Positions 15,381-24,545 of a DNA stretch of 64,000 nt are shown in pieces. The translations under genes and the position numbers were made by a program. The stretch lies in the NCBI RefSeq assembly GCF_036016755.1, contig NZ_JAYXIH010000017.1:1-64000 (forward strand), in the 5' to 3' direction. Numbering within the stretch: the first letter of the stretch is position 1; the number at the start of each line of letters is the position of its first letter. Source of the stretch: Aurantimonas coralicida_A. Its GTDB lineage: Bacteria; Pseudomonadota; Alphaproteobacteria; Rhizobiales; Rhizobiaceae. The notes beneath the pieces were generated by a model, which worked only from the letters and a program-made list of their open reading frames with translations, was not told the DNA's origin and did no database searches.

Positions 15381-17009
15381 TCAGTCGATCGGCACCACGA
15401 CGAAGCGCAAATCGCCATTGGCCGAGGCCAGGAGCAGCAGCGCGTTCTTGCGACCGTCCTCTTTCAGCTTGGCGATCTTGCTCGCGACCTCCTTGGCGCT
15501 GGACACCTCTTCCTGGGCGACTTCGCGTATCGTCACGCCGGCTTCGATGCCCTTTTCGGCGGCTCCTGAATTCGGCTTGACCGCGGTGATCACCACGCCT
15601 TTGGCGTCCTCGGCCAGGCTATATTGCTCGCGCAGCGGGCCATCCAGATCGGTGAGCGTCATGCCAAGGATTTCGACGCTCCCCATCTTGGAATTCTTGT
15701 CGCCGCTTGGTTTCGTCGAACTCCCCGTCGATTCCCCGGCCTTTTCCATCAGCTTTTCGCCGTCCTCCAGCCGGCCGAGGGTGACCTCGACCGCCATCGA
15801 CTCGGCGGGATCGGCGGCGGCAGCCTTGCGCAGGATCTCGACCGGAACCGTCTGGCCGACGGGCGTCTCGGCGACGATGCGCGGCAGATCGCGGGACGTA
15901 TCGATTTCGCGCCCGTCGAAGCTGACGATGACGTCGCCGACCTTCAACACACCGTTGTCGGAAGGGCCGCCGGGAACGATGCCCATCACCACCGCGCCCC
16001 TGGCTTTGCCGATGCCCAACCCCTTGGCGATGTCGTCGGTGACCGCCTGCAGCCGAATGCCGAGCCAGCCGCGCCGGGTCTCGCCGAACTCGCGCAGCTG
16101 GTCGATGACATTGACTGCGAGCTTCGACGGAATCGAGAAGCCGATGCCGATCGAGCCGCCGGTCGGCGAGATGATGGCGGTGTTGATGCCGACGACATTG
16201 CCGTGCATGTCGAACAGTGGGCCGCCGGAGTTGCCGCGATTGATGGCCGCGTCCGTCTGAATGAAATTGTCGTAAGGACCCGCGTTGATATTGCGGCCGC
16301 GGGCCGAGACGATGCCGATCGAAACCGAACCGCCGAGGCCGAACGGATTACCGATCGCCATCACCCAGTCGCCGATCCGCAGACTTTCCGAATCGCCGAA
16401 CTGGACGGCGGTGAGCGGCGTTTCCGACTCGACCTTCAACACCGCAAGGTCAGTCTTCGGATCGGTGCCGAGCAGCTCGGCTTCGAGCTGCGTGCCGTCG
16501 GGAAAATTCACGGTGATCTTGTCCGCGTCGGCGATGACATGATTGTTGGTGATGATGATGCCGCTCGAATCGACAACGAAGCCGGAACCGAGCGACTGCA
16601 GGCGCCGCTCGCCGGCCCCGTCTTCCTGCTTCAAGAGATCGTCGAAGAAGTCCTGCAGCGGCGAGCCCTCGGGCGCCTCCAGCTTCGGCACGCCCCGCCC
16701 GGGCATATCGACATTCTGCGACGTTGAGATGTTGACCACCGCGTCGAGCAGCTTTTCAGCCAGATCCGCGACCGATTCCGGTCCCTTAAAGGGCGACGAG
16801 CCCGGAGTCTGCGGCGGCGTCGCGACATCTGTCTTGGGCACGGCGCCGTCGACCACCGGGGGAACAGGAAGCCCCGGCACGACGGCGTCGGGTGCCGGCA
16901 CCGGATCGACCGGCTGCGCCCGGGCCGCGATCGGGGCAAAAAACGACGTAGCCGCCAGAACGAATCCAGCCGTGGCGGCAATCGAAAAGCGGCGCAGGCG
17001 GATTGTCAT
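15381..17009 (-). CDS. degP: Do/DegP family periplasmic serine protease
   Basis: A 542-residue HtrA-type protease and chaperone that degrades misfolded envelope proteins. A signal peptide ends at about ARA|QP (residue 30). The trypsin-like domain carries the triad H157 (TNNHVIAD), D187 (KTDLAVL) and S261 (GNSGGP). Two PDZ domains follow; the second ends in a Val-Pro-Ile-Asp tail. A charged linker (residues about 410-440) separates them. AAAGGA lies 6 nt before the ATG at 17009; the adjacent ATG at 17012 is also possible. It sits by egtBD upstream and serB downstream. Confidence 0.95.
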   Translation of the reverse strand: MTIRLRRFSIAATAGFVLAATSFFAPIAARAQPVDPVPAPDAVVPGLPVPPVVDGAVPKTDVATPPQTPGSSPFKGPESVADLAEKLLDAVVNISTSQNVDMPGRGVPKLEAPEGSPLQDFFDDLLKQEDGAGERRLQSLGSGFVVDSSGIIITNNHVIADADKITVNFPDGTQLEAELLGTDPKTDLAVLKVESETPLTAVQFGDSESLRIGDWVMAIGNPFGLGGSVSIGIVSARGRNINAGPYDNFIQTDAAINRGNSGGPLFDMHGNVVGINTAIISPTGGSIGIGFSIPSKLAVNVIDQLREFGETRRGWLGIRLQAVTDDIAKGLGIGKARGAVVMGIVPGGPSDNGVLKVGDVIVSFDGREIDTSRDLPRIVAETPVGQTVPVEILRKAAAADPAESMAVEVTLGRLEDGEKLMEKAGESTGSSTKPSGDKNSKMGSVEILGMTLTDLDGPLREQYSLAEDAKGVVITAVKPNSGAAEKGIEAGVTIREVAQEEVSSAKEVASKIAKLKEDGRKNALLLLASANGDLRFVVVPID

Positions 17010-17191
17010 CATATGTCCTTTCGCAGGCTCGACACGGCGCCTCAAGCGCCGCGCGGCCACCTCATAGACGTGACCTCAAAAGGCCACGGAATCAAGAAGT
17101 ATACGGCAAGGTGAAGCGTTGGTGATGGAAGCCACCCTGCACCCGTCCCGGCGTCCTGCGGTTGAGCGTCGCAGCATGTTGCTCCCTCGCC

Positions 17192-18178
17192 CTATGAGAT
17201 CCGGGTCAGACCGGCATCCGCATCCCTTGGCGCAAGACCGACAATCGCGAAGCGTTTCCAGGAGTCGGTCCACACTTGATCGACGCTCCACGCGCTAGCG
17301 GCGGCAACGGCGGCGAAGCCTTCCAGCGAATATTTGCGCGAACTTTCGCTGTGGATCGTTTCACCGGCGGAGAAATCGAAGCGATGGCCGTCGATCCTGA
17401 CGGTCCGGTCGTCGAGGCTCTTCAGGTGCATCTCCACCGCCGAGGTCTCGTCGTTCCAGCGCGCCTCGTGGACGAAGCGATCGAGAGGAAAGTCGGCCTC
17501 CAGCTCCCGGTTGATCCGGGCAAGAAGATTGAGGTTGAACGCCGCGGTCACGCCGTCTCGGTCGTCATAGGCGGCAAGGAGAATGCCGAGATCCTTCTTC
17601 AAGTCTATGCCGACTACCGCCCGCCCGCCGGACCCAGCGTGACGGCGCATCCGCCGCAAAAACGCATCGGTGTCGGCGGCGTCGAGATTGCCGATCGTCG
17701 AGCCGGGGAAAAAGCCGCAGCGCAGCCCATCGCTCGGAACATCCGCCGGCAGATCGAAATCGATGGTGAAGTCGGCGATCACCGGCACCACCTCAAGAGC
17801 CGGAAAGCGGCTTTCGATGCGGCGCGCCGACTGGCTCAGGAAATCGCCGGAGATATCGATCGGCACGTAAAGCGCCGGCTCGCCAAGTGCCTCCAGCAGG
17901 ATTTCGGTCTTGATACCGGCCCCGGCGCCATATTCGAGCAGCGTGACGTGGGAGCCGCAAAAGGCCGCGATCTCCTCCGCTTCCGAGCGTAATATCCCGG
18001 TCTCGGTGCGGGTCGGATAATATTCGTCGAGCCCGGTGATCTCCTCGAACAACTCCGAGCCGCGGTCGTCGTAGAGCCAGCGGCTGGGCAGCACCTTGCG
18101 CGGCTGCGACAGCCCCGCGATCACGTCGGCGCGGAACGCTTCCCGCTGCCGATCGACCAACTCGGCCTGATCGAGCAT
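17192..18178 (-). CDS. egtD: L-histidine N-alpha-methyltransferase (ergothioneine synthesis)
   Basis: EgtD trimethylates histidine with three SAM to hercynine, the first step to the antioxidant ergothioneine. The 328-residue length is standard. Visible hallmarks: the N-terminal PKVLP-like PRKVLPSRWLYDDRGSELFEEITGLDEYYPTRTE region, SAM motif EYGAGAGIKTEILL, the FFPGSTIGN motif that forms the substrate pocket, and a C-terminal IHSESSRKYS motif that contacts histidine. It starts 1 nt after the egtB stop, so the two are one operon. It follows the two-gene egtB-egtD pattern of many proteobacteria without egtA, egtC or egtE. Confidence 0.95.
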   Translation of the reverse strand: MLDQAELVDRQREAFRADVIAGLSQPRKVLPSRWLYDDRGSELFEEITGLDEYYPTRTETGILRSEAEEIAAFCGSHVTLLEYGAGAGIKTEILLEALGEPALYVPIDISGDFLSQSARRIESRFPALEVVPVIADFTIDFDLPADVPSDGLRCGFFPGSTIGNLDAADTDAFLRRMRRHAGSGGRAVVGIDLKKDLGILLAAYDDRDGVTAAFNLNLLARINRELEADFPLDRFVHEARWNDETSAVEMHLKSLDDRTVRIDGHRFDFSAGETIHSESSRKYSLEGFAAVAAASAWSVDQVWTDSWKRFAIVGLAPRDADAGLTRIS

Positions 18179-18179
18179 C

Positions 18180-19453
18180 TCAGACGTCCTCCGCCAGCCG
18201 CAGACCGGAAAACTGCCAGCGGGCGTCTGGCGGGAAGAAATTCCGGTAAGTCGAGCGGATATGACTGGCCGGCGTCACGCAGGAACCGCCGCGCAAGACG
18301 AACTGGCCGCACATGAACTTGCCATTGTATTCGCCCACCGCGCCTTCGGCCGGCTTGAAACGCGGATACGGGGTGAACGGGCTGCGCGTCCATTCCCAAA
18401 CGTCGCCGAACATCTGACGGAGCCCCTCCCCGGCCGCAGCGGCCGGCTTCGGCCGCAAGCGACCGGAATCGGCGAAGTTGCCTCCAGCTTCACGTCGCTC
18501 GCCGCGTGCTCCCACTCCGTTTCGCTGGGCAGGCGCCGCCCGGCCCACGTCGCGAAGGCGTCGGCCTCGAAATAGCTGACATGGGTGACCGGCGCCGATC
18601 GGTCGACCGGCTGCGCGCCGCGCAGCGTCATCGTCCAATACTCACCATCCCGCTCGTTCCAGTAGAGCGGCATCGACCATTTTTGCGCCAGGATCGTCGC
18701 CCACCCGGCCGAAAGCCACAACAGCGGATCGCGGTAGCCGCCATCGGCGATGAACTCCATCCACTCGCCGTTGGTAACCAGCCGGTCGGCCAGCCGGAAG
18801 GGCTCGATCAGCGCGCGGTGCCGCAGCCCCTCGCAGTCGAAGGCAAAGCCGTCCCCGTCATGGCCAATCTCGACGATGCCGCCCTCGTAGCTACGATAGC
18901 GCGCCGGGTCGGGCTCGCCGTTTCCAACGCCGAGCGGCTCCGGATCCTTGTAGGCGGGCCGCATCGGGTTTTGCGCGAACAGGTGCAGGATATCGGTCAG
19001 GAGCAGTTCCTGATGCTGCTGTTCGTGATGGCAGCCGAGTTCCACCAGTTCGGCCACTGCCGACGACGGGCTGGCATTCAACAAAGCCACGACGGCATCA
19101 TCGACATGGTCGCGATAGGCGAACACCGCATCCAGCGACGGCCGCGTGATCATGCCGCGCATCGGACGAGGATGCCGCTCGCCGATCGTCTCGTAATAGG
19201 AGTTGAAGAGGAAATTGAAGCTTTCGTCGAACACCCGGTAGCCCGGAACGTTCGGCGCGAGCACCATGGTCTCGAAGAACCAGGTCGTATGCGCGAGATG
19301 CCATTTGGCGGGACTTGCGTCCGGCATCGATTGCACGGTCGCGTCGGCATCCGACAGAGGCGCGCCGAGACCGCGGCTCGCCTCTCTGACGGCACCATAA
19401 AGCTTCAGCGTCTGTGACGAGTCGGCCGAGCGGCTGGGGGAAGTAGCGACCAT
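18180..19453 (-). pseudogene. egtB: Ergothioneine synthase EgtB, interrupted by one frameshift
   Basis: EgtB is the non-haem iron enzyme that joins hercynine to a thiol (gamma-glutamylcysteine or cysteine) as the sulfoxide. The first frame encodes the DinB-like domain with the iron ligands (WHLAHTTWFFE and HHEQQHQELLL) and the start of the FGE-sulfatase domain up to SETEWEHAASDVKLE. The rest (NFADSGRLRPKP, MFGDVWEWTRSPFTPYPRFKP, FVLRGGSCVTP, RSTYRNFFPPDARWQFSGLRLAED) is in another frame. One base is missing near 18481-18483, where GAGGC should read GAGGGC or GAAGGC. Both halves are otherwise well conserved and the end abuts egtD, so this is either a very recent mutation or a sequencing error. 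Confidence 0.88.
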
Positions 19454-19913
19454 GACAACGGGTCCTTGTTCCAAGACTTCGCTTCAGCGAGCCATCCGGA
19501 CATCGAGGCTCGCTGCGATCAGCCCCTGCAGCCCGCAGAAGCACGAAGGGCATGACGTAGCCCACGCAAAGCATCCTGCAAGGCGATCACGATCATTCTA
19601 TCGGTCGGCGACCCACGATGCCTTTCGTCTCAGGCCGGATTTTAAGGTGATCGCTTCAGGGAGGACCAGACGCGTCGCAACATTGTGATGCGCGGCTGAC
19701 AGGTCGACGCGTCTCGCGGGGCCGGCATCGCGCCTTCGGACCTGCAACGGAAGCGACACAGCGGCTGTCCAGAGCGCCGAATCGCCGGACGACCGACCGA
19801 CGGGACATCAGATCCGGAAAATGCGACTTCTTCAATTTATCGAGAGGATTATCGCCGCATTCGCCGAAACGACCGCGCGCGTAAAAAGCCACAGGGTCAG
19901 GCGCAAGCCACCG
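19454..19913. other. Intergenic region without a recognisable gene
   Basis: About 460 bp between egtB and the DUF2065 gene. No frame has family support. It must hold the egtBD promoter. One 10-bp inverted repeat is visible, AGACGCGTCG (19668-19677) and CGACGCGTCT (19705-19714), of unknown meaning. Confidence 0.5.
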
Positions 19914-20099
19914 TCAGTGGCGCACGAGCCAGACCAGACCGACACCGAGGATCATTGCGACGAGCCCACCGGCCCGCATCGAGGCATCCGGCATCGCCTC
20001 GGCCATCCGGCCGATCCGCCGGATCGTGTCGGGAGACATGCAATAGACGACGCCCTCGATCACCAGAAGGAGACCGAGGGCGGCAACGAAATCCGTCAC
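19914..20099 (-). CDS. DUF2065 small membrane protein
   Basis: A 61-residue protein with two hydrophobic helices (FVAALGLLLVIEGVVYCM and GGLVAMILGVGLVWLVR) joined by the family loop SPDTIRRIGRMAEAMPDASMR. DUF2065 proteins are typically encoded directly downstream of hflC, and here the GTG start overlaps the hflC stop by 4 nt (GTGA), so it is translationally coupled. Function unknown; a part in HflKC membrane complexes is a context-based guess. Confidence 0.9.
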   Translation of the reverse strand: MTDFVAALGLLLVIEGVVYCMSPDTIRRIGRMAEAMPDASMRAGGLVAMILGVGLVWLVRH

Positions 20100-21196
20100 T
20101 GGGTGGCGGCAGCCGGTTGATCGGCCTCAGCCGCCGCGCCCTGTTCGGCGGTGGGCGCCGCGTCTGACGCGGGCGCCAGTTCAGGGGCGGCCGCAGCCGC
20201 CTCGCCGCTCGTCGCCGAGTCCGTCGACGAAGGTGCGGCCGCTTCGGGCTGCGCCGGCGCTTCGGCGGATGGTTGTGCGCCCAGGAGATTGGCACCGGAC
20301 GCACCGATTCCCTCATCAGAGCCGCCATCGGCCCTGAAATAGCGGAAGAATTCGGAGTCCGGCGACAACACCAAGGTCGTTCCGGAATTCGTCATCGCTT
20401 CCCGGTAAGCCTGCATCGACCGGTAGAAGTCGAAGAACTCCGGGTTCCGGCCGTAGGCTTCCGCGAAGATGCGGCTGCGCTCCGCTTCACCCTCACCCTG
20501 CAGGATCTCGGCGTCGCGCTGCGCCGAGGCGACCGTTTCGACGACCTCGCGATCGGCGGCGGCACGAATTCGGCGGGCGGCAACCTGGCCACGCGCCCTG
20601 AGGCGTTCCGCCTCGGCGAGGCGCTCAGCCTTCATGCGCTCGTAGGTCTGTTGCGAGACCTCCTGCGTCAGATCGGTGCGGCGAATCCGCACGTCGGTCA
20701 GCTCGAGGCCGAGCGAGGTGGCGTCCGGCCGAAGCTGGTCGCGCACCTGGCGCATCATGTCGGCGCGCTCCTCGGACAAGGCGGCCTCGAAGCCGCGCAG
20801 GCCGTAGACCCGACGCAGTGCCGCGTCGAGGCGGGTGCGCAGACGCTGTTCGGCCTGCTCGACCGATCCCGAGACCGTCAGCGCGAACCGAGCCGCGTCC
20901 GAGATATGGTAGACGAGAAACGCGTCGACCTCATAGAACTTGCCGCCGGACACCTGAACCCGGATGTTGTCGAGGTCGAAGCGCAACAACCGGTCGGGGA
21001 GCTTCCTGACATTGTCGGCACCAGCGAAGGAGAAGGGCAGCTTGAAGTTCAATCCCGGCGCGTCGACAACGCGCTGAATTTGGCCAAAGCGCAGAACGAC
21101 GGCCTGCTCCTTCTCGTTGACGATAAAGATCGAGTTCCACAGGAGAAGCAGAACGACGGCAGCCGCGATGGCAATCGCGTAAAAGCGGTTGTTCAT
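20096..21196 (-). CDS. hflC: HflC, modulator of FtsH protease (SPFH/prohibitin family)
   Basis: HflC forms with HflK a large inner-membrane ring around FtsH and tunes its proteolysis. The 366-residue protein has one N-terminal membrane helix (residues about 5-25), the SPFH/band 7 domain beginning NEKEQAVVLRFGQI, a long coiled-coil segment rich in Ala, Glu and Arg (around YERMKAERLAEAERLRARGQ), and an unusually long Ala/Pro/Glu-rich disordered tail (last about 75 residues). The ATG overlaps the hflK stop (ATGA). Confidence 0.94.
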   Translation of the reverse strand: MNNRFYAIAIAAAVVLLLLWNSIFIVNEKEQAVVLRFGQIQRVVDAPGLNFKLPFSFAGADNVRKLPDRLLRFDLDNIRVQVSGGKFYEVDAFLVYHISDAARFALTVSGSVEQAEQRLRTRLDAALRRVYGLRGFEAALSEERADMMRQVRDQLRPDATSLGLELTDVRIRRTDLTQEVSQQTYERMKAERLAEAERLRARGQVAARRIRAAADREVVETVASAQRDAEILQGEGEAERSRIFAEAYGRNPEFFDFYRSMQAYREAMTNSGTTLVLSPDSEFFRYFRADGGSDEGIGASGANLLGAQPSAEAPAQPEAAAPSSTDSATSGEAAAAAPELAPASDAAPTAEQGAAAEADQPAAATQ

Positions 21197-22371
21197 CAGT
21201 TCGCTCCCTGCGGTGCCGGTGCCGCCGTATCGCCGGAGTTCGCACTATTATCCGATCGGCTCGGACGCTGCAGTTCGTTCAGCGGCAGATAGGGCACGAC
21301 CCCTTGGGTCCCGCCGGCGCCTTTCTCGACGATCACCTTGTTGGAATCGCGCAAGACCCCTTCCATGGTTTCGAGGAACAGACGCTTGCGCGTCACGGCC
21401 GGAGCCGCTTCGAATTCCTTCAGGATTGACGAAAAGCGCTGCGCCTCACCTTCGGATTCCTGGACGACTCGGTTCTTGTAACCGGCCGCATCCTCGCGGA
21501 CCTGCGCCGCCTCACCGCGGGCCTGGCCGACCTTGTTGTTTCTGTAGCGATTGCCTTCCTCGACGAACCGGTCCTCGTCCTGTTCGGCGCGCTGCACCTC
21601 GTCGAACGCGTCCGCGACCTGGCTCGGCGGTGCGGCGTCCTCGATCGAAATCCCGTTTATCCGAAGACCGGCACCATATTCGTTCATGGTATCCTGGGTG
21701 ATCTGACGCACCTCCTCGGCGATCCCGGCGCGATCGTCACGGAACACGTCCTGAACCGGGCGACGCCCGACCACTTCGCGCATGGCGCTTTCCGAAACCT
21801 GCTGCAGCATGGCAACCGGATCCTGAACGTCGAAGAGATAATTGGCCGGATTGTCGACCTGATAGAGAACCGCGAACTGCACATCCACGATGTTCTGATC
21901 ACCCGACAGCATCAGACCGGAGTTCTCTCCACGCTGGCCGCTGCCAAGCGTCATCTGACTCTCGACGACCGGCACCGTATCCACCGTCTCGAGCGGCCAC
22001 AGCATGAAATGCAGTCCGGGCTGCGACAATTCCTGCTTAGGCTTGCCGAACAACATCTCGACGCCGACCTCGTCCGGCTGGACGGTGTAGACGGACTTGA
22101 AGAGCCACAGCACCAACAGGCCGGCAAAGATGAGAATTCCCCATGCCGCGAAGCCCGGCACGCCGGAACTCCCGCTACCGCCGCCGCCGCCGGGTATCGC
22201 CCGCCGCAGCCGGTCTTGGCCACGCCGCAGGATGTCCTCCAGATCGGGAGACCCCCCAGCGCCGCCGGTTGGCCGTGGGCCTTGCGGGCGTTGGCCCCAA
22301 GGACCTCCATTGCCGCCATTGCCGCCGCCTTTCCAGCCGCCGCCGTCGCCGGTCTGATTGCTCCAGGGCAT
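21196..22371 (-). CDS. hflK: HflK, modulator of FtsH protease (SPFH/prohibitin family)
   Basis: The partner of HflC, 391 residues. A Gly-rich N-terminal cytosolic segment (residues 1-70, with several GGxGG runs) precedes the single transmembrane helix (about 73-92). The SPFH domain follows (YTVQPDEVGVEMLFGK), then coiled coils around EVQRAEQDEDRFVEEGNRYRNNKVGQA. The order folA-hflK-hflC-DUF2065 on one strand is the classical Hyphomicrobiales arrangement. Confidence 0.94.
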   Translation of the reverse strand: MPWSNQTGDGGGWKGGGNGGNGGPWGQRPQGPRPTGGAGGSPDLEDILRRGQDRLRRAIPGGGGGSGSSGVPGFAAWGILIFAGLLVLWLFKSVYTVQPDEVGVEMLFGKPKQELSQPGLHFMLWPLETVDTVPVVESQMTLGSGQRGENSGLMLSGDQNIVDVQFAVLYQVDNPANYLFDVQDPVAMLQQVSESAMREVVGRRPVQDVFRDDRAGIAEEVRQITQDTMNEYGAGLRINGISIEDAAPPSQVADAFDEVQRAEQDEDRFVEEGNRYRNNKVGQARGEAAQVREDAAGYKNRVVQESEGEAQRFSSILKEFEAAPAVTRKRLFLETMEGVLRDSNKVIVEKGAGGTQGVVPYLPLNELQRPSRSDNSANSGDTAAPAPQGAN

Positions 22372-22570
22372 CGATATCCTTCCAGTTCCGAGAAATCCGT
22401 GGCCGTCGCCTGCGACGATCCAAGCGTCAATCTGTTAGTGTCCTTATAGGAACTGCCAAATCCGCTTTCAACGCAAGCGCAACCGTTTCACCTCCCTAGG
22501 CGTCATGATGGTGAACGGCAACCGCGGATCGGCGCACATTTCGGAAACGACGAACGCTCCCGACTCGACC

Positions 22571-23089
22571 TCAGCTCCGGCGCCGCTCGTAGATGAGGAA
22601 GCGGCTGTCGGCGCTGTCGTTCTCGGAGCGCGGACAGGTTTCTTCGTGAAATTTGTGCCAGACGGCGGGGTCGATCGCGGGAAATATCGCATCCCCCTCC
22701 ACCACGGCGTCGATTTCCGTGACCATGAGCCGATCGGTTCGGTCGAAAAGCAGGCGATAGATTTCGGCGCCACCGACGATCGCGACCTCGTCTGCCCCGC
22801 GCCTTTGGGCACATTCGAAGGCAAGGTCGAGCGCCGTCTCCGGCGAGTGTGCCAGCAGCGCCCCTTCGTAAGGCAGGTCGGCCGAACGGGTCAGCACGAT
22901 GGTGTCGCGTCCGTCGAGCACCCGACCGATCGCGTCCAGCGTCTTGCGTCCCATGATCATCGGCTTGCCCATGGTCAGACGACGGTAGCGCTTGAGATCG
23001 CTCGGCATGCGCCACGGCATCGCGCCGTCCTTGCCGATGACGCCGTTGCGGGCCATCGCGACGATGGCGACGAGTTCGGGTCGGCGCAT
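22571..23089 (-). CDS. folA: Dihydrofolate reductase
   Basis: Reduces dihydrofolate to tetrahydrofolate with NADPH, regenerating the cofactor that thymidylate synthase consumes. The 172-residue protein shows the DHFR start VAIVAMARNGVIGKDGAMPWRMPSDLKRYRRLT, the NADPH site IMGRKTLDAIG and VVGGAEIY-type motif (IVGGAEIYRLLF). The ATG at 23089 overlaps the thyA stop (ATGA), giving tight coupling with its pathway partner. A longer frame upstream is a shadow of thyA. Confidence 0.96.
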   Translation of the reverse strand: MRRPELVAIVAMARNGVIGKDGAMPWRMPSDLKRYRRLTMGKPMIMGRKTLDAIGRVLDGRDTIVLTRSADLPYEGALLAHSPETALDLAFECAQRRGADEVAIVGGAEIYRLLFDRTDRLMVTEIDAVVEGDAIFPAIDPAVWHKFHEETCPRSENDSADSRFLIYERRRS

Positions 23090-23883
23090 CAGACGGCCAC
23101 CTTTGCCTTGATGTGTCCGTCGGCCTCGTAGCCTTCGAGGCCCATATGCGCGATGCGGAAGGCGAACAGGTCGGTGATCTCGGGATCGAGCCACAGCGTC
23201 GGCAGTGAACCGGGCTTGCGGGTCAGTTGCAGCCGCGCCTGCTCGAAATGATTGGCATACAGATGCGCGTCACCCAAAGTGTGCACGAAGTCACCTGGCT
23301 GGAGGCCGGTCGCTTGGGCGACCATCGCGGTCAACAGTGCATAGGAGGCGATGTTGAACGGCACCCCGAGGAAGATATCGGCCGAACGTTGGTAGAGCTG
23401 GCACGACAGCCGCCCGTCGGCGACGTAGAACTGGAACAGGCAATGGCAGGGCGGCAGCGCCATCTCGTCGACCAGCGCCGGGTTCCAGGCCGTGACGATC
23501 AGTCGGCGCGAATGCGGATTGCGCCGGATCTCGTCGACGACCTTGGCGATCTGATCGATGTGGCCACCGTTATAATCGGGCCAGGAGCGCCATTGCGCCC
23601 CGTAGACCGGGCCGAGGTCGCCGTTCTCGTCCGCCCACTCGTCCCATATGCGGACCCCGTTCTCCCTGAGATAGGCGATGTTGGTGTCGCCCTGCAGAAA
23701 CCACAGCAGTTCGTGGGCGATCGACTTCCAGTGCAGCCGCTTCGTCGTCAGCATGGGAAAGCCGGCGGACAGATCGAAGCGCATCTGATGACCGAAGACC
23801 GAGCGGGTTCCCGTGCCGGTCCGGTCGGAGCGGTCGGTCCCGTGGTCTAGGACATGGGCGAGAAGATCCAGATACTGGCGCAT
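23089..23883 (-). CDS. thyA: Thymidylate synthase
   Basis: ThyA methylates dUMP to dTMP using methylene-tetrahydrofolate. The 264-residue protein is of E. coli type and complete: RTGTGTRSVFG near the N-terminus, WFLQGDTNIAYL, the active-site cysteine C146 in LPPCHCLFQFYV, and SADIFLGVPFNIASYALL. It heads the thyA-folA pair, with hflK-hflC-DUF2065 following on the same strand. Confidence 0.97.
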   Translation of the reverse strand: MRQYLDLLAHVLDHGTDRSDRTGTGTRSVFGHQMRFDLSAGFPMLTTKRLHWKSIAHELLWFLQGDTNIAYLRENGVRIWDEWADENGDLGPVYGAQWRSWPDYNGGHIDQIAKVVDEIRRNPHSRRLIVTAWNPALVDEMALPPCHCLFQFYVADGRLSCQLYQRSADIFLGVPFNIASYALLTAMVAQATGLQPGDFVHTLGDAHLYANHFEQARLQLTRKPGSLPTLWLDPEITDLFAFRIAHMGLEGYEADGHIKAKVAV

Positions 23884-24124
23884 GGCGACATTCCCTCCGG
23901 TTCAGGCAAGACCGGCTCTCGGCAGATTACTGCGGCGACGTCCTCGATCGGGAGCGCGTGTTATCAGAGTTTGATCGGCGAAACGATCGATGAAGACGGT
24001 AACCGGAGAAGCCGGCCGACAGGGGCCTTGCGACCCGAAATCCTCCCAGCCGGCCGTCCCCGGCTGTTCAGTTGATCGACTTTGACCGATTCCCTCAAGT
24101 TTCGGAAGCGTCTAGCCCTTTTCA

Positions 24125-24485
24125 TGCCGTGACGATCCCCTTATATTGCGCGTGCCGGCTTTCGGGTCGGCTATGGCGATAAACGGCCGATGTAATAAAC
24201 CTATCGGACCCGGGGGCGGTACCCGGCGCCTCCACCTGGACCCACGTTTCGCTTCGCATGAGCGGTGGGTCCAGGCGGGGGCGAAATAGGATCGACGAGG
24301 GCGTAAAGATCGGACTTTTGCTCGGCATGGTACCACCGTTATCGGGCTGTTTTATAGTTGCAAACGACAACTATGCGGAAGCACGTCTCGCTGCGTAAGC
24401 AGTGTGATCGCTTCAATTCAAGTCCTGGGGGTTCGCACTTCTAGGCGGGGTTCGGAGGCACCTGGCAACAGAAGCCTCCACTTTT
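24125..24485 (+). ncRNA. ssrA: Transfer-messenger RNA, permuted two-piece (alpha) form
   Basis: The acceptor piece comes first and ends CCGGG-loop-CCCGG (T arm) then CGCCTCCACC near 24232. An intervening segment with a perfect hairpin (CTGGACCCAC and GTGGGTCCAG) follows and would be cut out. The coding piece starts GGGGGCGAAATAGGATCGACG; its GGGGGCG pairs with CGCCTCC to rebuild the acceptor stem. The tag frame at 24360-24395 reads ANDNYAEARLAA and stops at TAA 24396-24398, the alphaproteobacterial tag. A GGAGGC/GCCTCC hairpin (24454-24479) followed by T6 ends the transcript. The RNA rescues stalled ribosomes and marks the nascent chains for ClpXP. Outer boundaries are approximate. Confidence 0.93.
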
Positions 24486-24487
24486 TT
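24454..24487 (+). terminator. 3' hairpin and T-tract of ssrA
   Basis: GGAGGC (24454-24459) pairs with GCCTCC (24474-24479), followed by CACTTTTTT-type sequence (24480-24487). It may serve both as the last tmRNA helix and as the terminator. Confidence 0.7.
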
Positions 24488-24545
24488 ATGGGGTGCGTTT
24501 GAACCGCCCGCCCCCTCCGCAGCTACGAGAATTCAGGACACCGCA

